Below, one piece after another: positions 1-5,700 of a DNA stretch of 38,491 nt. Within the stretch, counting starts at the first letter, position 1. Every line of letters begins with the position of its first letter. The notes beneath the pieces are model-generated. The model was given only the letters and a program-made list of their open reading frames with translations, had not been told where the DNA came from and did not search any database. Source of the DNA: Pseudomonadales bacterium (GTDB lineage: Bacteria; Pseudomonadota; Gammaproteobacteria; Pseudomonadales; Azotimanducaceae); contig WTGV01000037.1 of NCBI GenBank assembly GCA_011525295.1, positions 1 to 38,491 of the forward strand, given 5' to 3'. A program made the position numbers and the translations under genes.

Positions 1-48
1 ATGTTTAACAGTATAGAAATATGTACCGAATTCTAGAGAAAATTCAGC

Positions 49-77
49 TTGTTAAAATTTGTATTAACCGTTACCTA
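49..77 (+). promoter_or_regulatory. Possible sigma-70 promoter upstream of the EF-hand gene
   Basis: A -35-like TTGTTA (49-54) and a -10-like TACCTA (72-77) are separated by 17 nt, in the AT-rich 148-nt stretch before the EF-hand gene. The -10 match is poor, so this is tentative. The gene itself has a clear GGAGA ribosome binding site at about 135-139. Confidence 0.25.
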
Positions 78-148
78 AACGAAGGAATAAACAACAATTC
101 TCGTAGATTACAATACGTAAGAGTTTTTTTCTCACACGGAGAAATCGA

Positions 149-829
149 ATGAAATCATGGATACAAATTTTCTGCTTGGCGGTGGTGGGTACGGTCTTAA
201 TGGCGGCGACCGCGTCCGCTCAGAGTAGTTCTGGCTCTCGCGGTAACTGGAGATGGCAAGAACCAACTATTACAGATATTCGGAACCAATCAACTGAAAC
301 TTTTAAACTGCTAGATGAAGACGAAAACGGATCGATCACATTGGAAGAGATCGATTTGGCAAGTTTGTCTGAAGAAGAGACAGCAGAGCTGAGTAATGAA
401 GAACTTCGGGCGCGGCGTCAGCGCTCATCTTTGGCTTCAAGCATGTTTCTCCGTTGGACCGAAGACATGGATGCATTTGAGATTAGCGATACCAACGGCG
501 ACGGATTTATGACGAGAGAAGAATTTGAGAACCGTCGGGCAACTCTGCGTACACACATGCTCGAAGAAGGAATTGCTATTTACGATACCGACAAAAATGG
601 AAGTGTTGAACTCACTGAATTCAGTGCCAAACTAGCCGATTTGGAAGACATTGATACAGATGGTAGTGGTACTTTATCACGAGCAGAACTGTCCAAAGTT
701 GATGACAACGAAGTAGTTCGAAGCATTCGTGTGAGTCAATATCGTTCTTGGGAGTCTCGACGATGGGATTCACGCAGTGGCTCGCGTTCTTCGGGTCGAA
801 GTCAACAAAGACCGAGTTCAAATCGATAG
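149..829 (+). CDS. Exported protein with four EF-hand calcium-binding loops
   Basis: A 226-residue protein that begins with a signal peptide (hydrophobic residues about 5-20, Ala-Ser-Ala cleavage site near 22-24), so it probably acts in the periplasm. Four canonical 12-residue EF-hand loops are visible, each starting with Asp and ending with Glu: residues 56-67, 114-125, 146-157 and 169-180. All keep Asp/Asn at positions 3 and 5 or an equivalent oxygen ligand, and Gly at position 6. The last 35 residues are rich in Ser and Arg and look disordered. The family is expected to bind Ca2+ reversibly; the biological role is not known. It precedes an ECF sigma factor by 55 nt on the same strand, with an anti-sigma candidate and a CnrX-like protein behind it. 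A role as the sensor or a target of that module is inference. Confidence 0.85.
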   Translation: MKSWIQIFCLAVVGTVLMAATASAQSSSGSRGNWRWQEPTITDIRNQSTETFKLLDEDENGSITLEEIDLASLSEEETAELSNEELRARRQRSSLASSMFLRWTEDMDAFEISDTNGDGFMTREEFENRRATLRTHMLEEGIAIYDTDKNGSVELTEFSAKLADLEDIDTDGSGTLSRAELSKVDDNEVVRSIRVSQYRSWESRRWDSRSGSRSSGRSQQRPSSNR

Positions 830-884
830 GATGAACAATTCGGTGTCTACATCCTGAGTATTGTTGTAGGGACGAACTTGTTCG

Positions 885-1433
885 TTGAAAGACAAAGAAC
901 CGGACGCCACATTAATGTATCGCGTACAACAAGGAGATGAGTTAGCATTTAGAGAGCTCATGAACCGACATTTACACGGATTACATGCCTATGCTTACCG
1001 CATGTGCCACAGTATTGAGGTAGCTGAAGAAATCACACAGGAAGCGTTTTTGAGAGTGTGGACGCGTGCTAAGACTTGGCGACCCAATAAAGTACAGTTT
1101 TCCACGTGGTTGTATCAAATTACTCGAAACTTGTGTATCGATTTGTTTCGCCGCCAAAAAGCACAATTTGTCGAAGACGTGGACTTATCCCAAATTCCCG
1201 ATACTTCAGCACGGAGAGATGAAACTTTAATTATTGCATTGCAACAGGCGGTACAAAAACTTCCAGAGAGACAAAAAACTGCGTTTTTGCTATGCCAAGT
1301 ACAAGGATGGTCGCAAATAGAAGCTGCTGAACTTTTGGAGACGACACCTGATGCGGTCGAGTCGTTACTGTCTCGAGCACGAAAAACTTTACGGAAGACA
1401 CTATCGGACCGTCCCAGTGAAAGGGACAACTAA
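885..1433 (+). CDS. ECF-type RNA polymerase sigma factor
   Basis: A 182-residue sigma-70 family protein with only regions 2 and 4, which defines ECF sigma factors. Region 2 covers about residues 21-91 and includes the TQEAFLRVW and FSTWLYQITRNLCIDLFRR motifs. Region 4 covers about 117-172 (LPERQKTAFLLCQVQGWSQIEAAELL, then a helix with SLLSRARKTLR). It should direct RNA polymerase to its own promoter set when released from an anti-sigma factor. The longest frame starts with TTG at 885; an ATG at 915 (MYRVQQGDE) is equally consistent with the family, since an in-frame stop lies at 867 and neither start has a strong ribosome binding site. The next gene begins 4 nt downstream, so translation is probably coupled. 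Confidence 0.93.
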   Translation: MKDKEPDATLMYRVQQGDELAFRELMNRHLHGLHAYAYRMCHSIEVAEEITQEAFLRVWTRAKTWRPNKVQFSTWLYQITRNLCIDLFRRQKAQFVEDVDLSQIPDTSARRDETLIIALQQAVQKLPERQKTAFLLCQVQGWSQIEAAELLETTPDAVESLLSRARKTLRKTLSDRPSERDN

Positions 1434-1437
1434 ATTT

Positions 1438-1857
1438 ATGAAATTATCTCAGTTTGAAGAATTAGTAGATCGACAGGGAGCCAATCTTGAGAGTTGGAGG
1501 GATGACAGTGCGCGGGAACAAGCATTAGCACTACTCCAGACCTCAGTAGCAGCTCAAGCGGTCCTGCGAAACGCCCAAACAGTTGACAATCTCGCGCCGA
1601 AAGCACTGAGAGTTCCAGTTCCTCAAGGACTAGAACGGCGGATCATGAACGCAATCGCGAACTCAAAACCACTCCAACGGACATGGCAACGAATTTGCAC
1701 AAACTGGATTCTGAAACCGGCGTTAGCCGTTGTACCGCTAGCGTTGGGGTTTCTTATTGGATTCTCCCAATCGAACCAGTCGACGATTATTGAGGACGAG
1801 ATTACAACTGTCCATTTTGAAGACTACACAGACATCTTATTCTTAGCCAATGATTAA
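1438..1857 (+). CDS. Probable membrane-anchored anti-sigma factor
   Basis: A 139-residue protein with a helical cytoplasmic N-terminal part (1-90), one membrane helix at about 91-110 (ILKPALAVVPLALGFLIGFS) and an acidic periplasmic tail of about 29 residues. The N-terminus, with Trp20 followed by an Ala-rich helix and a later PVPQGLERRI motif, resembles small proteins encoded next to ECF sigma factors in proteobacteria. No zinc-binding HxxxCxxC motif is present, so it is not a ZAS-type anti-sigma factor. The frame is open upstream to 1351, but the ATG at 1438 is chosen because it follows the sigma gene stop by 4 nt and is preceded by AAGGGA. It overlaps the next gene by 8 nt. Its function is inferred from position and topology. 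Confidence 0.7.
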   Translation: MKLSQFEELVDRQGANLESWRDDSAREQALALLQTSVAAQAVLRNAQTVDNLAPKALRVPVPQGLERRIMNAIANSKPLQRTWQRICTNWILKPALAVVPLALGFLIGFSQSNQSTIIEDEITTVHFEDYTDILFLAND

Positions 1858-2401
1858 AGATCGACGAGTCATCATCGGTTTTATCGTGTCGGTGATCGTG
1901 AATCTTGCTCTGGTGGCGTACATTATTGGTAACCACGTCGCTTCGAATCGAGCTGAAACCAGTATCGATCCAAGCTATGCACTACCCGTGATGGCACATT
2001 CACTAACACCAGAACGCTTCGAAGAGTTGATGCCGGACTATGTGAAACAACTTCGAGCAGATGTTCGTCCATACTACAACAGACTTCGTAGTGCACAGGC
2101 TCGCATGTATCGAGAATTGAGTAAGAAAGAGGTGAACCAAGAAGCACTTGAGCGCGCGATTGATGATTACTGGCTGACTCGACATAGTGCCCAGAGCATC
2201 GCCGATAGCATCTTCGTCGAAATGGCAGTTCAACTCAGCTTGGAAGAGCGTACAGAACTATTACGTGCAGGTAGACAAACACGGGCTCGTTACGAGGAAT
2301 GGAGACGGTCTCGAGCGCGTCGTGGCGACACGCGTAATGAAGAATTTGAACGTTCGTCACCGGATACAAACGCAGAACAAGAACAAACCGTAGATCCATA
2401 A
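1850..2401 (+). CDS. Membrane-anchored periplasmic sensor, Metal_resist/CnrX-like
   Basis: A 183-residue protein with an N-terminal membrane anchor (about 7-27) and a long helical periplasmic domain (about 45-155). The domain has the layout of the heavy-metal-sensor family (CnrX, ZraP, CpxP and Spy relatives): a helix opening with SLTPERFEEL, charged amphipathic helices, then LSLEERTELL. In the CnrYXH system, a protein of this type holds the anti-sigma factor until metal binds. Histidines at 29, 50 and 112 are possible ligands, but the CnrX four-ligand pattern is not obvious. The C-terminus is Arg-rich, then acidic. The 8-nt overlap with the anti-sigma candidate supports a three-gene switch with the sigma factor. 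The family assignment rests on pattern and context. Confidence 0.68.
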   Translation: MIKDRRVIIGFIVSVIVNLALVAYIIGNHVASNRAETSIDPSYALPVMAHSLTPERFEELMPDYVKQLRADVRPYYNRLRSAQARMYRELSKKEVNQEALERAIDDYWLTRHSAQSIADSIFVEMAVQLSLEERTELLRAGRQTRARYEEWRRSRARRGDTRNEEFERSSPDTNAEQEQTVDP

Positions 2402-2414
2402 TCATTCGAGATTT

Positions 2415-2996
2415 ATGGACTCTTTGGACCGCTTCATTGAGTTAACGCTCCAGCAATATCCCAAACTTTGGAACGAATTCGACGCTGATTGGCGATCTCC
2501 TTGTGAGATCGGTGAACCTTTAGATCTAGAAGGTGTCACCGCGATTGAATGGCGACCGCAGTCAAGGCAAAACGCAGACGACTTTTCTGGATTAGAAAAC
2601 GCCTTCGAGACTGAAATCCATTCTTCGGTCAAAGACTATTATGGTTCGTATTGGTCTGGCGGCCTCGAAGGAACCTGTGACGAAGGACATGTGAGCCTAA
2701 TGTTCCTGTGGAACGATGAGGATCGTGATCGCCTTATTGACAATCTCATTGGACATGCACTCGCGCAAAAGAAAAGCCGTTCGCCGTTGAGTATTTTCTT
2801 TGCTTGTACGGACGCGTCTTCTGCTTACTACTTGGCGGTTAACAACACGACCGGAGAAGTACAGCTTGAATTACCGGGTCGCAAGCCCGTTCGAACCGTG
2901 GAGTCGAGTTTGAGTAAATTTCTAGATCGTCTAACACCAGCCGCTCCCTATCTACATCCGGATCGGGTACGTCTGACTAGTTTGTTTCTCAAATAA
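2415..2996 (+). CDS. syd: SecY-interacting protein Syd
   Basis: A 193-residue soluble protein that matches E. coli Syd (181 residues) along its length. The shared features are a short N-terminal helix (LDRFIELTL), an Ala/Phe-Glu motif in the middle (LENAFETEIH), NLIGHALAQKK followed by a hydrophobic strand (LSIFFA), NTTGEVQLELPGRKP, and the C-terminal LSKFLDRLTP. Syd binds the cytosolic face of SecY and is thought to monitor or disassemble abnormal translocons. It starts 13 nt after the sensor gene, so it may be co-transcribed with it, although no functional link is obvious. Its partner SecY is encoded in this window at 11589-12920. Confidence 0.92.
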   Translation: MDSLDRFIELTLQQYPKLWNEFDADWRSPCEIGEPLDLEGVTAIEWRPQSRQNADDFSGLENAFETEIHSSVKDYYGSYWSGGLEGTCDEGHVSLMFLWNDEDRDRLIDNLIGHALAQKKSRSPLSIFFACTDASSAYYLAVNNTTGEVQLELPGRKPVRTVESSLSKFLDRLTPAAPYLHPDRVRLTSLFLK

Positions 2997-3009
2997 GGGA
3001 ACACTCCCT
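2996..3009 (+). terminator. Weak hairpin at the end of syd
   Basis: AGGGA and TCCCT (2996-3000, 3005-3009) form a 5-bp stem with an ACAC loop directly at the syd stop codon, followed by CTTTAT. The T-run is poor, so efficiency is doubtful. The rest of the 184-bp space to the convergent EEP gene shows no coding potential. It holds only a 6-bp inverted repeat (TGCCAG/CTGGCA) and short palindromes. Confidence 0.25.
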
Positions 3010-3180
3010 CTTTATAGAGTCTCGCGGTCTGAGTGTGTTGCCAGGAATACTGTCTTAGTCACTTTTCGATCATTGTCTGGCACTATTCGAAATTGAAAGG
3101 TGATTTTTGATTGACGACTCGGCGTTACAAGGTCGTGTTAGTACAGATTAGTACTCTTATCTAACAGAAGCAAGTTTTGT

Positions 3181-4029
3181 TCAATTTATTTCGATGAGAA
3201 TTCGACAGTGATCGCTTGGTCCCCATTCATCGATGTGATTAAGCGCACGAGTTTGCACAGACTCATGAAAACCTCGCGAAGCAAATACGTAGTCCAATTG
3301 ATCTATTGCGTTTTCTACTTTCTTGTGATGTGCGTACGTCGGGACGTTTTTGGTCTCTGGTGAAAGGTATTTTGGAATTGAATCTGCCATTCGACCATTC
3401 GGACTCTGTGGACCCAGGAATTCGAAACCGAGTGCTTGAAATCGATCGAATATCGACTGATTACGTTCGGGCAAATGTTGTGGGTAGTCTGTAGTTACCC
3501 CGTAGACGGTATTTAAATCCCCCGCTGCTAGAATACGGTGTGTGGCGGGATCATGACTACCGATAAAAGCAGAAAGATCGGAAATGATGCGGTGGGCGGA
3601 CCCATCCGCGAAACCTACGCTCCATTTGGTGTTGGTCAAAGGATTGGGAAACTTCCAACGAGCGTACATCGACGCCACAATAAATGGTGGGACTTCTGTA
3701 TCACGCGATGTTACGATCGCGGCAGCGACGGTACCGATTCCGCTAACTCCTATCTGATTGGACTTTAGAGTATGAAAGGGCCATGTTCTTTGGAACCAAT
3801 CCACTCTGACTCTATTGGATAGACGAACGATTGTCGGCCATCTGTCGAAGTGCTCGTCCTCCCAGGGTTCACGGAGCGGACGGGAGTCCATTTCGACATC
3901 CTGTGGAATGTCATCTGGGTACGACTTTACTTCCTGCAACAATGCTACGTCGGCGTCCATGCCAAAGAGTACGTCCCACAACTCACGCCGTTTTTGAGCA
4001 TTAATGTTCCAGCATATGACTTTAATCAC
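3181..4029 (-). CDS. Endonuclease/exonuclease/phosphatase (EEP) family protein
   Basis: A 282-residue protein of the EEP (DNase I-like) fold, which hydrolyses phosphodiester or phosphomonoester bonds with Mg2+. The motifs are in order: Asn8 in VICWNIN, Glu33 in ALLQEV, Asp171 and Asn173 in AAGDLNT, Asp246 in DQLDYVFAS, and the terminal Ser-Asp273-His274 in WGPSDHCRILIEI. All catalytic positions are present, so it should be active, but the substrate (DNA, RNA, lipid or inositol phosphate) cannot be told from the motifs. There is no signal peptide. It starts with GTG, overlapping the TGA of a degenerate ogt tail (4026-4100); this copies the stop/start overlap between intact ogt and the EEP fragment at 5044. 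It belongs to the duplicated region described separately. Confidence 0.85.
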   Translation of the reverse strand: MIKVICWNINAQKRRELWDVLFGMDADVALLQEVKSYPDDIPQDVEMDSRPLREPWEDEHFDRWPTIVRLSNRVRVDWFQRTWPFHTLKSNQIGVSGIGTVAAAIVTSRDTEVPPFIVASMYARWKFPNPLTNTKWSVGFADGSAHRIISDLSAFIGSHDPATHRILAAGDLNTVYGVTTDYPQHLPERNQSIFDRFQALGFEFLGPQSPNGRMADSIPKYLSPETKNVPTYAHHKKVENAIDQLDYVFASRGFHESVQTRALNHIDEWGPSDHCRILIEIN

Positions 4030-4098
4030 AAACTATCTATATGTTCGACGTGATCACATTTGCCTGAGACCGTCTCGGTCCGAAGTGTTCGCGATGTA
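3905..4098 (-). repeat. Imperfect direct repeat, left copy (ogt end plus EEP start)
   Basis: This stretch aligns with 4923-5115, covering the last 22 codons of ogt, the stop/start junction and the first roughly 40 codons of the EEP gene. The longest perfect run at DNA level is CTTCCTGCAACAATG (3931-3945 and 4948-4962), and GCCAAAGAGTAC is also shared. The only clear length difference is a 2-bp insertion in the right copy near 5014. The two copies flank the unknown gene at 4171-4872. Confidence 0.8.
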
Positions 4099-4100
4099 AT
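4026..4100 (-). pseudogene. Remnant of the 3' end of an ogt gene
   Basis: Read on the minus strand, the last codons before the TGA at 4028-4026 encode SRTLRTETVSGKCDHVEHID plus Ser-Leu. This aligns without gaps to the last 22 residues of the intact methyltransferase at 5044-5580 (SRICRTKTVKGSYDHVGHFV plus Ser-Pro), with 12 of 22 identical. At DNA level 4048-4097 matches 5065-5114. Upstream of about 4100 the similarity stops and the frame soon meets a TAG. The remnant keeps the stop/start overlap with the EEP gene. It is non-functional and marks a past duplication or recombination. Confidence 0.75.
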
Positions 4101-4170
4101 CCGCTCGACGAACCCATGTTTGATCTACAAAGGATTTGCTGCTTCGATTCTTGAGGAAGGAGAATTGGAT

Positions 4171-4872
4171 TCATTCATTTTCATTCTCCTCGGGTTGTGG
4201 TTGTGGTTTCGGTTTCTTCCCAAATCCGTCAAACTGTTGAAATGCATAGGACTTCTTTGTTGCGGACGATTTACGCTCTTCTAACTTCGTAAGATCAAAG
4301 GTGATACAAAGGGAAACCGGTTGTGTTCGTACTCTTTGTTTTCCAAGTTCAAAAATACTGTCCCCTTCTTCTCTTCCGGCGAATTGACCGCCTGTGGGAG
4401 CCGGGAGATCATAGAGGACACCCTGCTTGTTGACGACCAATTCTATCTTTTCAATGGTGGTTGCCAGTTCGGTTTCTCGGTATCGTTGGAGAAAATCGAA
4501 GGGATGCGCCGAATGCTTTTGGTATATTGGAGTTTTCGTTGTTAAACTTTCTACCGTCTGAGTATCCGGAGTCATCTCCCGAGCCGCTTGTATATCCTCG
4601 ATTATTTCTTCATATTGGATAGTTCCTTTATAGGCCAGCAGGATCTTCTTTTCGTTTGATTTGTTCTTGTACTTGGGGTCTATCCATTTCTTCGAAGCTT
4701 TGAAGGTATCGATTTTCACGGTATACGGCTCAAGCAGTTCGTGTGTGTGGAAGCCGCTACAATCTGATTTTGAGTATCCGTCCTCGGGCAATAATTTCAC
4801 AGAAGATTCTTCCGCAACGGTACCCCAAGATACCCATAGGATCGACAGAATCATCACAACTTTATTACTCAT
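4171..4872 (-). CDS. Exported protein of unknown function
   Basis: A 233-residue protein that I do not recognise. It has a probable signal peptide (MSNKVVMILSILWVSWGTVA, cleavage near residue 20), a mature part rich in Lys and Glu, two cysteines (in DCSGFHTH and LCITFDL) that could form a disulfide, and a low-complexity tail KPKPQPQPEENENE. There are no further membrane segments and no lipobox. An excellent ribosome binding site, AAGGAG, lies 7 nt before the ATG, so it is probably expressed. It sits exactly between the two halves of the ogt/EEP direct repeat, co-oriented with both genes, which suggests it arrived with the event that made the repeat. It may be co-transcribed with ogt. An envelope or secreted location is inferred from the signal peptide. 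Confidence 0.7.
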   Translation of the reverse strand: MSNKVVMILSILWVSWGTVAEESSVKLLPEDGYSKSDCSGFHTHELLEPYTVKIDTFKASKKWIDPKYKNKSNEKKILLAYKGTIQYEEIIEDIQAAREMTPDTQTVESLTTKTPIYQKHSAHPFDFLQRYRETELATTIEKIELVVNKQGVLYDLPAPTGGQFAGREEGDSIFELGKQRVRTQPVSLCITFDLTKLEERKSSATKKSYAFQQFDGFGKKPKPQPQPEENENE

Positions 4873-4922
4873 TGGTTAGCTCCTTCATCATTCTCTGCGC
4901 CCAGGACATAGTACCCAAGTCC

Positions 4923-5044
4923 AATGTCATGCGGGAACGACTGTGCTTCCTGCAACAATGCCACGTCGGCTGGCCTGCCAAAGAGTACATCCCGCACAAC
5001 ACACCGTTTTTGTGAGCGGCAATGTTCCAACAAACGACTGTCAT
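4923..5044 (-). pseudogene. Frameshifted 5' fragment of an EEP-family gene
   Basis: An ATG overlapping the ogt stop opens MTVVCWNIAAHKNGVL, which matches the start of the intact EEP protein (MIKVICWNINAQKRREL). A net 2-bp insertion near 5014 then throws the frame. In the shifted frame the DNA encodes RDVLFGRPADVALLQEAQSF, the counterpart of WDVLFGMDADVALLQEVKSY in the intact gene. Similarity ends near 4923; the shifted frame stops at a TGA overlapping the ATG of the exported-protein gene. All downstream catalytic motifs are missing, so this is a dead remnant. Confidence 0.82.
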
Positions 5045-5115
5045 CAAGGGCTTACGAAATGCCCTACATGATCATAGCTGCCTTTGACTGTCTTCGTCCG
5101 ACATATTCTCGATTC
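4923..5115 (-). repeat. Imperfect direct repeat, right copy (ogt end plus EEP start)
   Basis: Partner of the repeat at 3905-4098. The part over ogt is still functional coding sequence, while the part over the EEP start has decayed through a 2-bp insertion. Unit spacing is about 1017 bp. Confidence 0.8.
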
Positions 5116-5580
5116 CAAATCAAGCAAATATTTTTTGGTATCGAGTCCACCTCCAAAGCCAGTGAGCGTTCCATCGCTTCCAATCACCCGGTGACAAGGC
5201 ACAATGATCGCGATCGGATTTCGATGGTTGGCCTGACCCACCGCGCGAAAAGCCTTTGCGCGACCGATATTTTGTGCGACGTCACGATAAGATCGTGTCT
5301 CTCCATACGGAATCTGTTGCAACTCCCGCCACACCTGAGCGCTAAAAGTAGTTTCTGGCACTCCAAAGTCTAATTCAACGTCAAACTTTCGGCGTCGCCC
5401 GTCAAAGTACTCGACTAGTTGTTCCTTAATGTCTTCGAAGTAGTCCGCTCGTCGAATCCATGCTGGATCGACAAAAGGTTTGGAGTTTCGATTTTTAAGA
5501 AAAGAGAGTTGTTGTAGCTTTGAGTCTGCTCCCTGAAGTAAAAGAGGACCAACGGGGCTACTGAATATTTCGTAATACAT
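5044..5580 (-). CDS. ogt: Methylated-DNA-[protein]-cysteine S-methyltransferase
   Basis: A 178-residue suicide repair enzyme that moves alkyl groups from O6-alkylguanine or O4-alkylthymine in DNA to its own cysteine. The active-site motif PCHRVIG is present with nucleophile Cys129. It is preceded by the helix-turn-helix region (FSAQVWRELQQIPYGETRSY and AVGQANHRNP, including the Arg finger) and followed by LTGFGGGLDTKKYLLDLE. The length fits Ogt/AdaB-type enzymes, without the Ada regulatory domain. The ATG at 5580 follows an AGGA site and a good promoter. Its neighbours are DNA-repair gene uvrA, transcribed divergently, and the EEP remnant whose ATG overlaps its stop codon. Confidence 0.96.
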   Translation of the reverse strand: MYYEIFSSPVGPLLLQGADSKLQQLSFLKNRNSKPFVDPAWIRRADYFEDIKEQLVEYFDGRRRKFDVELDFGVPETTFSAQVWRELQQIPYGETRSYRDVAQNIGRAKAFRAVGQANHRNPIAIIVPCHRVIGSDGTLTGFGGGLDTKKYLLDLESRICRTKTVKGSYDHVGHFVSP

Positions 5581-5605
5581 AGAAGAGATCCTAAACGATG
5601 CTCAA

Positions 5606-5634
5606 ATTCTAGACAAGCACTAAGTAAAACTCAA
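5606..5634 (-). promoter_or_regulatory. Sigma-70 promoter for ogt
   Basis: On the minus strand TTGAGT (5634-5629) and TAGAAT (5611-5606) are exactly 17 nt apart and about 26 nt before the ogt ATG. Both hexamers are close to consensus and the position is right for a short leader. Confidence 0.65.
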
Positions 5635-5642
5635 CCCTAAGA

Positions 5643-5671
5643 TTGAAAAACGTGCGCATACTTGCTAAACT
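5643..5671 (+). promoter_or_regulatory. Sigma-70 promoter for uvrA
   Basis: TTGAAA (5643-5648) and TAAACT (5666-5671) are separated by 17 nt, about 30 nt before the uvrA start. No CTGT-N8-ACAG LexA box is visible in 5581-5700, so SOS control of the E. coli type is not supported by the sequence. Confidence 0.65.
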
Positions 5672-5700
5672 AGTTCGTTTATTTTTTTGAAGTACCGACA

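Noticed and set aside
84..107. ECF-type promoter (GGAATA ... CGTAGA) before the EF-hand gene
   Set aside because: The spacing is only about 12 nt against the usual 16-17, and the -35 lacks the AAC core. I cannot support autoregulation by the ECF sigma factor from this.
885..914. Firm choice of the TTG start for the sigma factor
   Set aside because: ATG at 915 is in frame and also fits family lengths; neither has a strong ribosome binding site, so the longer form is listed with this caveat.
4924..5373. 149-codon plus-strand frame antisense to ogt
   Set aside because: It overlaps the intact ogt gene and the EEP remnant on the opposite strand, has no recognisable domain or ribosome binding site, and is explained as a shadow frame.
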